Shown here piece after piece: positions 8,713 through 17,364 of a stretch of DNA of 64,000 bases (position 1 is the stretch's first letter; every line of letters starts with the position of its first letter). The stretch covers positions 62,001 through 126,000 of the forward strand of contig RXJA01000108.1 of NCBI GenBank assembly GCA_003963455.1, in the 5' to 3' direction. The position numbers and the translations under genes were made by a program. The stretch is from Hyphomicrobiales bacterium (lineage in GTDB: Bacteria > Pseudomonadota > Alphaproteobacteria > Rhizobiales > Rhizobiaceae). Below the pieces are notes generated by a model. It did no database searches, was not told the origin of the DNA, and saw nothing but the letters and a program-made list of their open reading frames with translations.

Positions 8713-10037
8713 AAGGCGCGATTTCGATCCGACGTACGGCTTTCATATGGCTTGCCGGGTTAATGGCGGCCATCGGCGTCTGCGCGGCCATAACATCATT
8801 CTTCCTCGTCAGGAACGAAGCATCCGACTTCCTCGACAATCAGCTGCGGCAGATCGCGCTTTATGTCGGGGACGCGCCTTCCGTGCCAGCCGGACGGGTT
8901 GGCGATGTGCCGCATGACCCCGAGGACGACTTCGTCATCCAGGTCTGGAATGTGGCCGGCAAGCCGTTGCGACTTTCGCACCCAGCCGTTGATATTCCCC
9001 GCCAATCAGCGACCGGGTTTGCCGACATTTCGACCGGCAATGACAATTGGCGCGTCTACACACTGGCAGTGCCGGACCGAACTGTTCAGATTTCCCAGGA
9101 TACGAGGGTCCGACAGGAACTGGCGACCAATGCGGCGCTCCAGGCGGCGCTTCCGATCATCGTTCTGATTCCACTGTCATTGCTGACACTGAGCTGGATC
9201 ATCGATCGGATTATGGCGCGGCTCAATCGCCTGGCCGTCACGGTCGCTTCCCGAGACGCCGGGGCGGACGACCCCGTTCCGATCGACGACGTGCCCGCCG
9301 AAGTCGTTCCCTTTGTGAGCTCAATCAACCTGATGCTCGCGCGGCTTCGCGCACTGCTGGAGCGTCAGCGGCGGTTTATCTCAGATGCAGCCCATGAATT
9401 GCGCACACCGCTTTCGGCGCTGCAAATTCAAATCGACAACCTTCGGCACCATGACCGGGACGGTCGGTTTTCGCAGCGTTTGACTGAGCTCGAAGCTGGA
9501 ATCGGCAGGGCCACCAGCCTTGTGAACAAGCTCTTGCGCCTGGCGCGCTACGACGCCCAAGAGCCTGCGCCCGCTACGCAGTCGATCGACCTCGTCCAAC
9601 TTGCATTTGACATCGTTGCGCGTCTGACCCCACTCGCGGAGAGCCGCCAGATTGACTTGGGCATCACGCGCCAGGACAAGGCGACTGTGGTCGGTTCGCT
9701 TAGCGATTTCGAGATCATCCTCGGCAATCTGATGGAAAACGCTGTACGGTACACACCATTGGGCGGAACCGTCGACGTCGCGGTGGCCGTCTGCGGGCAA
9801 GAGGCGCGCGTAGACGTCCGCGATACCGGCCCAGGCATTGATGAAGAAGAGATGCCACGAGTCTTTGAGCGGTTCTTCAGGGCGAGCCCTCAAGACAGCG
9901 AGGGAAGTGGCCTGGGGCTGGCGATCGCAAAGGCGGCAGCCGAAAGGCAAGGAGTGGGACTCACGCTCGCCATGCGAGAGGACGGGCCTGGCCTTGTCGC
10001 AAGTCTCGTTGTACGAGCGGCCTTACTGAGAGCTTAA
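8709..10037 (+). CDS. two-component sensor histidine kinase
   Basis: 442-residue membrane kinase. Two transmembrane helices (about residues 10-32 and 152-172) flank a periplasmic sensor of around 120 residues, followed by a HAMP-like linker. The H box is SDAAHELRTPLSAL with the phospho-accepting His near residue 228; N box NLMENAVRYTP, G1 DTGPGIDEEEMPRVFERFF and G2 GSGLGLAIAKA are intact. GTG start overlaps the stop of the response regulator gene. Signal unknown; related QseC/PmrB-type kinases sense metals or envelope-active molecules. The adjacent FtsX exporter suggests an envelope stress role. Confidence 0.92.
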   Translation: MKGAISIRRTAFIWLAGLMAAIGVCAAITSFFLVRNEASDFLDNQLRQIALYVGDAPSVPAGRVGDVPHDPEDDFVIQVWNVAGKPLRLSHPAVDIPRQSATGFADISTGNDNWRVYTLAVPDRTVQISQDTRVRQELATNAALQAALPIIVLIPLSLLTLSWIIDRIMARLNRLAVTVASRDAGADDPVPIDDVPAEVVPFVSSINLMLARLRALLERQRRFISDAAHELRTPLSALQIQIDNLRHHDRDGRFSQRLTELEAGIGRATSLVNKLLRLARYDAQEPAPATQSIDLVQLAFDIVARLTPLAESRQIDLGITRQDKATVVGSLSDFEIILGNLMENAVRYTPLGGTVDVAVAVCGQEARVDVRDTGPGIDEEEMPRVFERFFRASPQDSEGSGLGLAIAKAAAERQGVGLTLAMREDGPGLVASLVVRAALLRA

Positions 10038-10218
10038 GCTTTTGTTCCCGCTTAACGACGTCGAGGGGTGAAGCTCGGCCGAAAGGTGTAGCTGCCCGAC
10101 TGAGCGAGGGCGTTGCACGGGTGAGCCTATCGTGGCTGACCTTGAGCGAGCTGACAATCCTTTCTGCTGGGCGGACTTCGCCTCAACACGCTGCTCAGCG
10201 GGCTCTTGCTTAGCGTAG

Positions 10219-10974
10219 GATTTCGCCCCCTTCCGCAAACGACCCCTTGTCCGCTGCCCACAGGGCCGCGCAAAGCAATGTTTCTTCCAGAAGCACGATG
10301 CCGGAAGCTTCGGCGAGGCGGTTCACCACATCGGGATTGTCGAGAAGGATGGCCACGAAGAGCCCTATCTCTATATCGACGATGCCGATGGGCTCATGAC
10401 CTGCGTGCAGATGGGAACGATCGAATTCCATGGCTGGGGCGCGCGTATCGAAGATGTCGAGAAGGCGGATCGGCTGATCTTCGATCTCGACCCCGATGAA
10501 GGGCTCGATTTCGAGGCGGTTCGCGAGGCTGCCTTCCAATTCCGCGACATCTTGAAATCGATGGGCCTCGAGACTTTTCCAATGGTGACCGGCGGCAAGG
10601 GCGTGCATGTCATCGCGCCGCTCACGCCGAAAGCCGAGTGGCCGCAGGTCAAGGACTTCGCCTATCGCCTCGCGCAGGCGGTCGCGCAGAACGATCCGAA
10701 GCATTTCACTGCGGCGCTTGCAAAGGCCCGGCGCAAGGGCCGCATCTTCGTCGACTATCTGCGCAACCAGCGCGGCGCGACAGCGGTCATGCCCTATAGC
10801 GCCCGCACGCGCGCCGGCGCCTCGGTTGCCGCGCCGATAAGCTGGGGCGAGATGAAGACCATCGACTCGCCGGCGCATTTTCACATCGGCGATGCACCGG
10901 AGCTGGTGCGCCGCACGAGCTCCAAAACCCTGGCAAGCTGGGGCCGTGCCGAACAAGTTTTGCCCGATATCTAA
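10219..10974 (+). pseudogene. ligD: ligD polymerase-domain remnant (5'-truncated)
   Basis: This frame encodes the C-terminal half of the LigD primase/polymerase domain of bacterial non-homologous end joining. Recognisable pieces are RPLVRCPQGRAKQCFFQKHD, then YIDDADGLMTCVQMGTIEFH, the catalytic-type FDLDPDEGLDF, and VTGGKGVHVIAPL. A TAG at 10216 closes the frame upstream, and no ATG, GTG or TTG lies between it and the ATG at 10396, which is inside the conserved domain. The ligase and phosphoesterase domains and the start of the polymerase are missing, so this is a relic, although expression of a 192-residue fragment from 10396 is possible. It sits beside other repair genes. Confidence 0.8.
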
Positions 10975-10977
10975 TCC

Positions 10978-11808
10978 ATGAAAATCGCGACCTACAACGT
11001 CAATGGCATCAATGGCCGCCTCCCCGTTCTCCTGCGATGGCTCGCAGAATCGCAACCCGATATCGTCTGCCTCCAAGAGCTGAAGGCGCCGCAGGAGAAA
11101 TTTCCGGACAAACCGATCCGCGATCTCGGCTACGACGCGATCTGGCAGGGGCAGAAGAGCTGGAATGGCGTCGCCATTCTCAGCCGCGTCGGACAGATCC
11201 ACGAAACCCGCCGCGGTCTTCCCGGCGATCCGGACGACAGCCACAGCCGCTATATCGAGGCTGCCGTCAACGGCATCCTGATCGGCGGACTCTATTTGCC
11301 GAATGGCAATCCAAAGCCCGGTCCGAAATTCGACTACAAACTTCGCTGGTTCGACCGGTTGATCGCGCATGCCGGCGAACTTCTCGCCACCGGCCAGCCG
11401 GTGATGCTCGCAGGCGACTTCAACGTGATGCCGACCGATCTCGACGTCTACAAGCCCGAGCGCTGGCTCGACGACGCTCTCTTCGCTCCCGAAGCGCGCG
11501 CAGCCTATTTCCGGCTACTCGAACAAGGTTGGACCGACGCGCTCCGTACGCTCCATCCCGACGAGGCCATCTACACCTTCTGGGACTATTTTCGAAATGC
11601 GTTTGCACGGAATGCCGGGCTGCGCATCGATCATCTGCTGCTTAGCCCGCCGCTTGCCGAACGCCTCGTCGACGCTCAGGTCGACGTTGTAGTGCGCGGA
11701 TGGGAAAAGAGCAGCGATCACGCCCCCGTCTGGATCGAGCTTGCGGATGCGACCACATCCGCGAGGCGCGCAGCGCCCCGTCGGCGCGTGACGCCCGTCC
11801 GCGCTTGA
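10978..11808 (+). CDS. xth: exodeoxyribonuclease III (AP endonuclease)
   Basis: 276-residue member of the exonuclease III/APE1 family, which cuts DNA at abasic sites and removes 3' blocking groups in base excision repair. The start MKIATYNVNGINGR carries the first metal-binding Asn, the catalytic Glu is in CLQELKAP, the Asp-Asn pair is in AGDFNVMP, and the C-terminal motifs RIDHLL and SSDHAPVWIEL complete the active site. Length is normal for the family, with a short basic C-terminal tail. It starts three bases after the ligD relic and may have been co-transcribed with it. It converges with the SRAP gene. Confidence 0.92.
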   Translation: MKIATYNVNGINGRLPVLLRWLAESQPDIVCLQELKAPQEKFPDKPIRDLGYDAIWQGQKSWNGVAILSRVGQIHETRRGLPGDPDDSHSRYIEAAVNGILIGGLYLPNGNPKPGPKFDYKLRWFDRLIAHAGELLATGQPVMLAGDFNVMPTDLDVYKPERWLDDALFAPEARAAYFRLLEQGWTDALRTLHPDEAIYTFWDYFRNAFARNAGLRIDHLLLSPPLAERLVDAQVDVVVRGWEKSSDHAPVWIELADATTSARRAAPRRRVTPVRA

Positions 11809-11815
11809 GGCGCCG

Positions 11816-12406
11816 TCAACCAACCTGTGCGACAGACAACGTCCCGGCAGGCAGCGGCTTGATCAGCGACTTCGCCGAGATCGCGGGATTGAGCCAGTCA
11901 GCCCACGCGGAGCGCTCAAGAATGACGATCTGCCGATCGTGGTAGGGCTTGATATCAGGCCCCGGCTCCATCGTCAGCATCGTGTAGGCCTCGCCGACAT
12001 CCTTGGCGTCACGCCAGATTCCAGCGATGCAGAAGATCGGCTCGTCGCGCTTCGTGAACAGCCATTTGTCCTTCTTCTTCTTTCCCTTTTCCGCCGGATC
12101 AGTGAACTCGTAGAACCCATCCGCAACGATGAGACAGCGGTTGCTGGTGAACTCGCGACCATCCGAGCGAAAATTATAGACCGGTCTCTTGTTCTGGCCG
12201 GGCCAGCTCCACCGGCGCTGCACCAGGTCGGCTTCGTCGCTCGCGCCTTCGACCGGGCGGATGATCGGACCCATGTCGGTGATCTTGATATCTTCGCGAG
12301 CCTCGATGTTCGGCGAGCCTTCGCTGAAGCGGATTTTGATCTTGAGATCGGCGAAGTCCTCGACGATCGAGGCGACATCCACCATCAGCCGATAGTCATT
12401 GCACAT
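11816..12406 (-). CDS. SRAP/HMCES-family abasic-site protein (YedK-like)
   Basis: 196 residues of the SOS-response-associated peptidase family, which forms a thiazolidine crosslink with abasic sites in single-stranded DNA. All key residues are present: Cys2 directly after the initiator Met (MCNDYRLM), Asn and Arg in YNFRSDGR, catalytic Glu in ADGFYEF, and His in PYHDRQIVIL. The lysine-rich loop KKKKDK is an unusual insertion next to the substrate-facing strand. The gene is divergent from a second SRAP gene with only 58 bases between the starts and a LexA box in the gap, so SOS control of both is likely. Confidence 0.9.
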   Translation of the reverse strand: MCNDYRLMVDVASIVEDFADLKIKIRFSEGSPNIEAREDIKITDMGPIIRPVEGASDEADLVQRRWSWPGQNKRPVYNFRSDGREFTSNRCLIVADGFYEFTDPAEKGKKKKDKWLFTKRDEPIFCIAGIWRDAKDVGEAYTMLTMEPGPDIKPYHDRQIVILERSAWADWLNPAISAKSLIKPLPAGTLSVAQVG

Positions 12407-12440
12407 CGCTCCCCCTTTCCTGGCATTGCACTGGAGTGGC

Positions 12441-12455
12441 GTTCCTATTATGTTC
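12441..12455. promoter_or_regulatory. LexA (SOS) box
   Basis: GTTCCTATTATGTTC is an exact match to the alphaproteobacterial LexA operator GTTC-N7-GTTC. It lies 9 bases before the ATG of the second SRAP gene (and dinB downstream), and 34 bases from the start of the divergent SRAP gene, so one operator could repress both directions. DinB and SRAP genes are classical SOS regulon members, which supports the call. Confidence 0.85.
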
Positions 12456-12464
12456 TAAAATGCC

Positions 12465-12971
12465 ATGACCGTGAAGGCCTTCAATTCTGATGCACCACTC
12501 GACGAACGCCGCGTCATCGTTCGACGCTCCGGCGACGAGGTCGAGATGGTCGAACTGCCGTGGGGCCTGAAGCCGGGCGAGACCGGCGCACGCCCCTGCA
12601 CCGTCGTACACGGCGAGGGACGAACCTTTCCCAATCATCGCTGCCTCGTCCCGGCAACCGAGTTTCGCCATCGTAGCAACGGTAAGGACTACAGCTTCAG
12701 GCTTGCGAATGGCGACTGGTTTTATTTTGCCGGAATTTGGCGGCCGGCGACGCGCGACTGGCCCGAGGCCTATGCGATCATCACCATCGAATCGAACGGC
12801 GATATCGCGCCCTATCAAGACCGCCAGATGGCGGTGCTACGTCGAAATGAGCGCATGGGCTGGCTCGATGCTATGCGACCCGAGACGGACATCTTGTGTC
12901 CCCTGCCGGCCGGAAGCTTTCGTGTCTCTCGTTTTCACCACGCCCGCGACCAATCCATGCTCGCGCTTTGA
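12465..12971 (+). CDS. degenerate SRAP-family protein
   Basis: 168 residues that keep the SRAP fold but not the chemistry. Recognisable segments are HRCLVPATEFRHR, FYFAGIWRPA and PYQDRQMAVL near the C-terminal third. Compared with the neighbour, the protein lacks the obligatory Cys2 (it starts MTVKAF), the catalytic loop GFYEF has become ATEF (Glu kept, Tyr lost), and the active-site His of PYHDRQ is Gln. The gene follows a LexA box directly and is 12 bases ahead of dinB, so it is likely an SOS-induced, non-crosslinking paralog that may still bind DNA. Function is inference. Confidence 0.8.
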   Translation: MTVKAFNSDAPLDERRVIVRRSGDEVEMVELPWGLKPGETGARPCTVVHGEGRTFPNHRCLVPATEFRHRSNGKDYSFRLANGDWFYFAGIWRPATRDWPEAYAIITIESNGDIAPYQDRQMAVLRRNERMGWLDAMRPETDILCPLPAGSFRVSRFHHARDQSMLAL

Positions 12972-12983
12972 CGACGTTGTGCC

Positions 12984-14069
12984 GTGGCAACGGAGTCGGA
13001 CATCATCCCGCGCAAGATCATCCATGTGGACATGGATGCCTTTTATGCGTCGGTCGAACAGCGTGACGATCCACACTTGCGCGGACGACCCGTTGCCGTC
13101 GGCGGGTCGGAGGCGCGTGGCGTCGTCGCGGCAGCGAGCTACGAAGCGCGTGCTTTCGGTGTTCGCTCGGCGATGGCGTCGATCACGGCCAAGCGCCGTT
13201 GTCCCGACCTCGTCTTCGTGCCACCAAGATTCGATGTGTACCGCGCGGTGTCGGCACAGATCCGCGAGATCTTCGCCGAACATACCGATCTGATCGAGCC
13301 GCTCTCACTCGACGAAGCCTATCTGGACGTGTCGGAGAACAAGCACGGCATTGAGATCGCGAGCGAGATCGCGACCATCATCCGCGCGCGCATCAAGGAG
13401 GTCACGGGCCTCAATGCCTCCGCCGGCATTTCATATTGCAAATTCCTTGCGAAGATGGCGAGCGACCTCAACAAGCCGAACGGCCAGGCCGTCATCACAC
13501 CCAGCAAAGGCCCATCTTTCGTCGAGGCGCTCGCGGTGAAGAAATTCCACGGCGTCGGGCCTGCGACGGCGGAGAAGATGGACCGGCTTGGCATTCACAC
13601 CGGCGCTGATCTCAAGGCGAAACCGCTGGCCTTCCTGCAGCAACACTTCGGAAAAGCGGGAGGCTGGTACTATCGAATTGCCCGTGGAATCGACAATCGG
13701 CCCGTCGAGCCCGATCGGCCGCGCAAATCGATCGGCGCGGAAGACACTTTTCACACCGACCTGTTCGACAGCGCGAGCGTGTATTCTGAAATCAGCGCTC
13801 TTGTCGCGAAGGTTTGGCGTCTCTGCGAAGCGAAGCAACTGCGGGCGCGCACGGTGACGCTGAAGGTGAAGTACGCCGACTTCCAGCGGATAACGCGAAG
13901 CCGCACCGTCTCGCAGCCGTTTCAAAGCGCGGCGCAAGTCGACGAGCTATCGCGGGCGCTGCTCGATCCCTTGTTCCCGGTCGAGAAGGGAATCCGGCTC
14001 GTCGGCGTCACGGTCTCCTCGCTCGAAGACGCGGCCGAAATCTCTGAAGGGCAACTCGCGCTGCTCTAA
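12984..14069 (+). CDS. dinB: DNA polymerase IV
   Basis: 361-residue Y-family translesion polymerase. The first carboxylate motif is HVDMDAFYASVE, the second is LSLDEAYLDVSE, and the steric-gate/fingers segment AAASYEARAFGVRSAMAS follows; helix-hairpin-helix motif FHGVGPATAEKM lies near residue 190 and a little-finger domain follows from about 240. GTG start at 12984 is chosen because homology begins immediately after. The C terminus (ISEGQLALL) ends in a beta-clamp-binding-like QLALL. It sits directly downstream of the degenerate SRAP gene, so the LexA box at 12441 probably controls both. Confidence 0.93.
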   Translation: MATESDIIPRKIIHVDMDAFYASVEQRDDPHLRGRPVAVGGSEARGVVAAASYEARAFGVRSAMASITAKRRCPDLVFVPPRFDVYRAVSAQIREIFAEHTDLIEPLSLDEAYLDVSENKHGIEIASEIATIIRARIKEVTGLNASAGISYCKFLAKMASDLNKPNGQAVITPSKGPSFVEALAVKKFHGVGPATAEKMDRLGIHTGADLKAKPLAFLQQHFGKAGGWYYRIARGIDNRPVEPDRPRKSIGAEDTFHTDLFDSASVYSEISALVAKVWRLCEAKQLRARTVTLKVKYADFQRITRSRTVSQPFQSAAQVDELSRALLDPLFPVEKGIRLVGVTVSSLEDAAEISEGQLALL

Positions 14070-14478
14070 AGTGCGAAGGCGCGAAAGCGCCGGCTGAAAC
14101 GCTTCCGGAGGGAGAGCGTGGCCGTTGGCCGCGCGGTCCCGGTTGGGATCGGCAGCCCGCCTGCCGGCCGGGGACGATCTGGATCGGCGATTGCTGCGGA
14201 GTGTGACGGCGGCCCATCGCGGGAAGCCGCGGCGTTCCCAGCAGCTTCCGGCGAGGGAAAAGGACGTAGCACACAGGTCGTCTTGCCCGCCGCGAACCAA
14301 TCCCGCTCTTCAGCGATGGCGTCCTGGCCCTCCTCCGGATCTTCCACGATCAACCCACAAGGGGTCGGCTAGCAAGCTGCCGCCGCTGCGGCTGCGCCTT
14401 CGCGGTGATCGCGACCGGAGGCGGTCCATCGAGGAGCCATCGAGCGGGAATTGGCCCGCTCCGGATGGAGCCTTCGAG
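14070..14478. other. 409-base stretch without a recognisable gene
   Basis: Only low-complexity Arg/Pro-rich open frames run through this stretch on either strand, with no ribosome-binding site or homology that I recognise. It marks the change from the repair cluster to accessory DNA. Confidence 0.4.
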
Positions 14479-14664
14479 ATGTCGCACGATCTTTCACTTG
14501 CCCAGAATCACGCGTTCCAGCTTGCCCGCACCCTCATGGTCCCGGTGACGCTCTTCAAATCCGGCGATGCCTATGGTGCCCTCCCCTCCGACGAACTCGA
14601 CGACGCCGACGATCTCGAACTGATCCACGAATTCGACCCCTACGAGCGCGGCCCGGCTCACTGA
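14479..14664 (+). CDS. small acidic hypothetical protein
   Basis: 61 residues from the ATG at 14479: N-terminal MSHDLSLAQNHAFQLARTLM followed by a beta-like stretch VPVTLFKSGDAYGALPSDEL and a very acidic C-terminal half. A longer open frame upstream (from 14125) is Arg/Pro-rich and unlikely to be coding. Similar short proteins of this kind occur near plasmid genes in alphaproteobacteria, but no function is known to me. Support is the change from basic low-complexity sequence to a balanced, globular-looking composition at the ATG. Confidence 0.45.
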   Translation: MSHDLSLAQNHAFQLARTLMVPVTLFKSGDAYGALPSDELDDADDLELIHEFDPYERGPAH

Positions 14665-14983
14665 GCCGATTGCGCTGGCGCCGAGCAGCGCGGCGCCTCG
14701 ACTATCGGCAGAGCCGATCCCGCAGCGCGCTGCAGAACCAAGAAAGAATGGGCCAGCCATAACGTCGAGCCACGGCCATCTCTCTCTCATTGATGGCCGA
14801 TCATACCAGCAGTCGGGCCGCGTTAAGGACGCGCGGTTGCCCCCAATTTTCCGCCGCCGCCCGTTGGGCGCCGTCAGAAAATCGGCACCCCCACGCGCCG
14901 GCTCTGCCGGTCGCCTCGCGATCCCTGACCCGTCCCTCCAACACCTGGTGCGCGCCTCCGTCATCGAGACGAAGGAGGTTCAT

Positions 14984-15136
14984 ATGGAAGACATTCGTGA
15001 CATCTACGCCGAAATCGCAGAACTCCGCGCTGAGCTTGCGCACTGCATCCGCAGGGAGCGCCGCGAAACGCAGCTGCGGCTTGTTCAGGCGCTCACCGAA
15101 GCCGACCATCGGCAGCGCGAGGCGGAGGTGACTTAG
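14984..15136 (+). CDS. small coiled-coil hypothetical protein
   Basis: 50 residues, mostly a charged amphipathic helix (IYAEIAELRAELAHCIRRER and on). The strongest evidence is the ribosome-binding site: an AAGGAGG motif seven bases before the ATG. The protein could form a short coiled coil; no family is recognised. It stands alone in a 1.1-kb stretch between the 61-residue hypothetical and DUF736. Confidence 0.5.
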   Translation: MEDIRDIYAEIAELRAELAHCIRRERRETQLRLVQALTEADHRQREAEVT

Positions 15137-15790
15137 GTTCCTTATTGTGTCGGCGCTGGCACCGGGTGTTGCCGCATCCGGAAGGAAGCGCTTGCGTCCC
15201 TCGGGTGAAGGCCCCGCCTCTCGGCGGATCCGTCGTCGATTAAGTGTAGAGGTGGCGGGTCAGAGCGACACGCAGGAGCCAGCCTTCGCCATCCGGCCAG
15301 CATGTCAGGTGTTGTGGGTGTGGAGTCTGGATTGTCGAGTGGGACGGCCGAGAAATCGTGCGAACCGGACATCGCGCGCCGGGCGGCCGCGGTGCTCGCG
15401 GAGCCCTTGCCGGAGACGGTTGCGGTCGGCGCGATCGACGCCGGCCTGAAGGGGCAAGTGCACCGTGATGTTGCCGTCGAATGCGATAACGGTGTCGATA
15501 TGTGAGCCTGTCATCATTCCCGAGGTGTTTGCGAAAGCCACCCCCAACACGAGCCCGATTGGCCTGGTCTGACCGAAGGACGAGCACGCAAGCGTCCTCT
15601 CGATCTTGTCCCCGCAACGTCCTGCGACGACTTTTTTCCGCCGCCTTCGGCTTTGCATCGCGAGACAAAAAAGCCGTCTCCGGCCGCCTTCCACTGCGTT
15701 GCAGCCCTTCGGGTGCGGGTCGATCGCCTCCGGCCTCACGACCGCCATCGGGTCGCGATGGGCGCGGCCCTGAAACAAGGGAACGAGACA
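15137..15790. other. 654-base leader region upstream of DUF736
   Basis: No convincing gene. The last 60-70 bases (about 15730-15790) contain CGCCATCG, GGTCGCGATGGG and GCGCGGCCC segments that recur in similar order before ssb (35695-35741) and before the decayed DUF736 tail (17278-17315). This suggests a conserved 5' untranslated leader shared by these accessory genes. Whether it folds as a regulatory RNA cannot be told by eye. Confidence 0.4.
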
Positions 15791-16105
15791 ATGGCTAACA
15801 TCGGCACCTTCACCTCGAACGGCAACGGCTTCACGGGCACCATCCGCACCCTGACCTTGAACGTCAAAGCTCGGCTGGTCCGCGTCGAAAACCCCTCCGA
15901 CAAGGGCCCGCACTTCCGCATCTTCGCCGCAGCGAATGCCGAGCTCGGCGCCGCTTGGCAGAAGCACTCCGACCAGACGGACCGCGACTACCTCTCGGTC
16001 AAGCTCGACGATCCGAGCTTCCCCGCTCCGATCTACGCGACCCTGGTCGAGGTCGAAGGCGAGGAAGGCCTGCAGCTGATCTGGTCTCGGCCGAACCGCG
16101 ACTGA
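15791..16105 (+). CDS. DUF736 family protein
   Basis: 104 residues with the standard DUF736 pattern: start [20 protein letters not shown], then AKLVRVENP-like [20 protein letters not shown] segment and C-terminal [17 protein letters not shown]. These small beta-rich proteins of unknown function are abundant on alphaproteobacterial plasmids and integrative elements next to conjugation and replication genes. ATG preceded by a GAACGAGAC stretch rather than a strong Shine-Dalgarno. A strong hairpin follows the stop. Part of its 3' end is duplicated at 17365-17423. Confidence 0.9.
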   Translation: MANIGTFTSNGNGFTGTIRTLTLNVKARLVRVENPSDKGPHFRIFAAANAELGAAWQKHSDQTDRDYLSVKLDDPSFPAPIYATLVEVEGEEGLQLIWSRPNRD

Positions 16106-16120
16106 CCCGGGCGACGAGCG

Positions 16121-16142
16121 GGCCCCGCCGTGAGGCGGGGCC
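16121..16142 (+). terminator. hairpin after DUF736 (terminator-like)
   Basis: GGCCCCGCC and GGCGGGGCC form a perfect 9-bp stem around the loop GTGA, 15 bases after the stop codon. No U-run follows, so it may act as a 3' stabiliser or bidirectional terminator toward the converging WGR gene. Confidence 0.6.
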
Positions 16143-16173
16143 TTCGCCATGCTCGTGTCGCGCTTGGCAGCCG

Positions 16174-16437
16174 CTAGTTGCGATCTGCAGCGCCAACATC
16201 GCGATAGCCACGCCGCCTTTTTGCACGCTCAAGCCGGCCTAGAGCGACGGAGGCTTCCTCGGGCTGGTCGAAGGTCTCCATCATCGACTGGCCGTTGGTT
16301 CCGATGCGCCCCCAGTTCCGGATGACCGACGCGCCGCCGAACAGCGTCGGTTGAAGCGCGAGCGCGTAGAAGCGCCGCATGTTTCGGGCCGGCTCGACGC
16401 GATGCAGATGGAGCTGTTCAGGAACCTCGTTGGCCAT
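16174..16437 (-). CDS. WGR-domain protein
   Basis: About 87 residues from the ATG at 16437 (an upstream in-frame start at 16473 adds 12 residues). The WGR domain is clear: FYALALQPTLFGGASVIRNW then GRIGTNGQSMMETF, with the Trp-Gly-Arg triplet at its centre, followed by EEASVALGRLERAKRRRGY. WGR domains bind nucleic acid in PARPs and in bacterial MolR-like proteins; stand-alone bacterial versions are common on alphaproteobacterial plasmids and have no proven role. It converges with DUF736. Confidence 0.85.
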   Translation of the reverse strand: MANEVPEQLHLHRVEPARNMRRFYALALQPTLFGGASVIRNWGRIGTNGQSMMETFDQPEEASVALGRLERAKRRRGYRDVGAADRN

Positions 16438-16521
16438 GACGTGAGTCTCGCTTCCTTTAGAAGCGGCGTCCAACGCCTTTCATGAATCAATCTGCGCTGA
16501 CCGATTCATCAGCCTGATCAG

Positions 16522-16978
16522 TCAGTCACACCAGTTTCGACGCGGGCCGCCCCAAGGGCGAGCGAGGCCTTCGGCGATCAATGTCGCGCCAAGCGAGTGG
16601 CCGGCCCGCCTTACCACGCGCAGCTTGCGGCCGAAACGGTCTTCGTCCCGGTCTGCGGCGACGAGAGAGAACGCACCGGCATTGAGTAAATCGAGGAGTC
16701 TGCGTCTGGCCGCCTCTCCCTTCATCCGCTCTGTCTCGCAGTGCGGCGGACTCAGTTCGGGAACATCGATATCCGCTATGCTTGACCCGCAGATGCCAGA
16801 AGGTGTCGCCGTCGACGACGCAGGTCGCGCGCCGCCCTTCGCCGCATATCGAGAACGTCGCCGCAAGGCTGTCGGGATAGGAGGCGGGCAGCGGCCGTTG
16901 TGTCGGACTGGCCTGAAAGGGTCGATCCGAGGCGAGCGTCGTCGCCGCAACCAGCAGCATTCCCGCGGCCAGCATCAT
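16522..16978 (-). pseudogene. thermonuclease-family protein, frameshifted
   Basis: An exported SNase-like nuclease split across two frames. The first frame gives a signal peptide (MMLAAGMLLVAATTLA) and then FSICGEGRRATCVVDGDTFW, ending the homology near 16790. The second frame carries on with IADIDVPELSPPHCETER, LVAADRDEDRFGRKLRVV and SLGATLIAEGLARPWGG. In family members the segment between GDTFW and IADIDVPE is continuous, so one or two bases (or five) have been gained or lost around 16770-16785. Either an inactivated gene or a sequencing error. The catalytic Asp, Arg and Glu motifs all still exist in the DNA. Confidence 0.7.
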
Positions 16979-17364
16979 CTCGGTCTTTATGAAACTCCTC
17001 CCTTGATCGATCGAAGCCGGCGATTTCCTCTAGTCTCGGATCCTTGCTGGAATGTCGATCATGCCGGTCACACCCTGGACGCATTCGCCCTTGCGCTTGG
17101 CTTGGGCGATCAAGATTTTGGCGAGCCGCCTGCGGCGGACGGCTCTATTCGCTTCGCTCACGGAGCCCGCAGGCGGTCTCCGCCGGGTTCGGTGACGATC
17201 CTCTCGCGAGAGGATTTAAGCCAAGATCAAGCCGATGCCCCTTTTCGGCGGCCTTACGGCGCGATCGTCGATCAAGTACGCACCCATCGGGGTCGCGATG
17301 CCCGCGGCCCGAGAAGGGCTACGTTGATCGAGGTGGAATGCCGGACAGCCATTCGTTCATCCAC
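16979..17364. other. 386-base stretch without an intact gene
   Basis: No gene recognised. The right part (from about 17240) has scattered similarity to the leader of DUF736, including ACCCATCGGGGTCGCGATG, and leads into the decayed DUF736 tail. Confidence 0.35.

Noticed and set aside
10210..11370. A 386-residue open frame on the minus strand.
   Set aside because: It is the exact antisense of the ligD relic and xth. High GC content keeps long antisense frames open, and the translation has no recognisable domain.
14125..14478. N-terminal extension of the 61-residue hypothetical gene to 179 residues.
   Set aside because: The extension is Arg/Pro low complexity, without a ribosome-binding site, and unlike the compact acidic C-terminal part.
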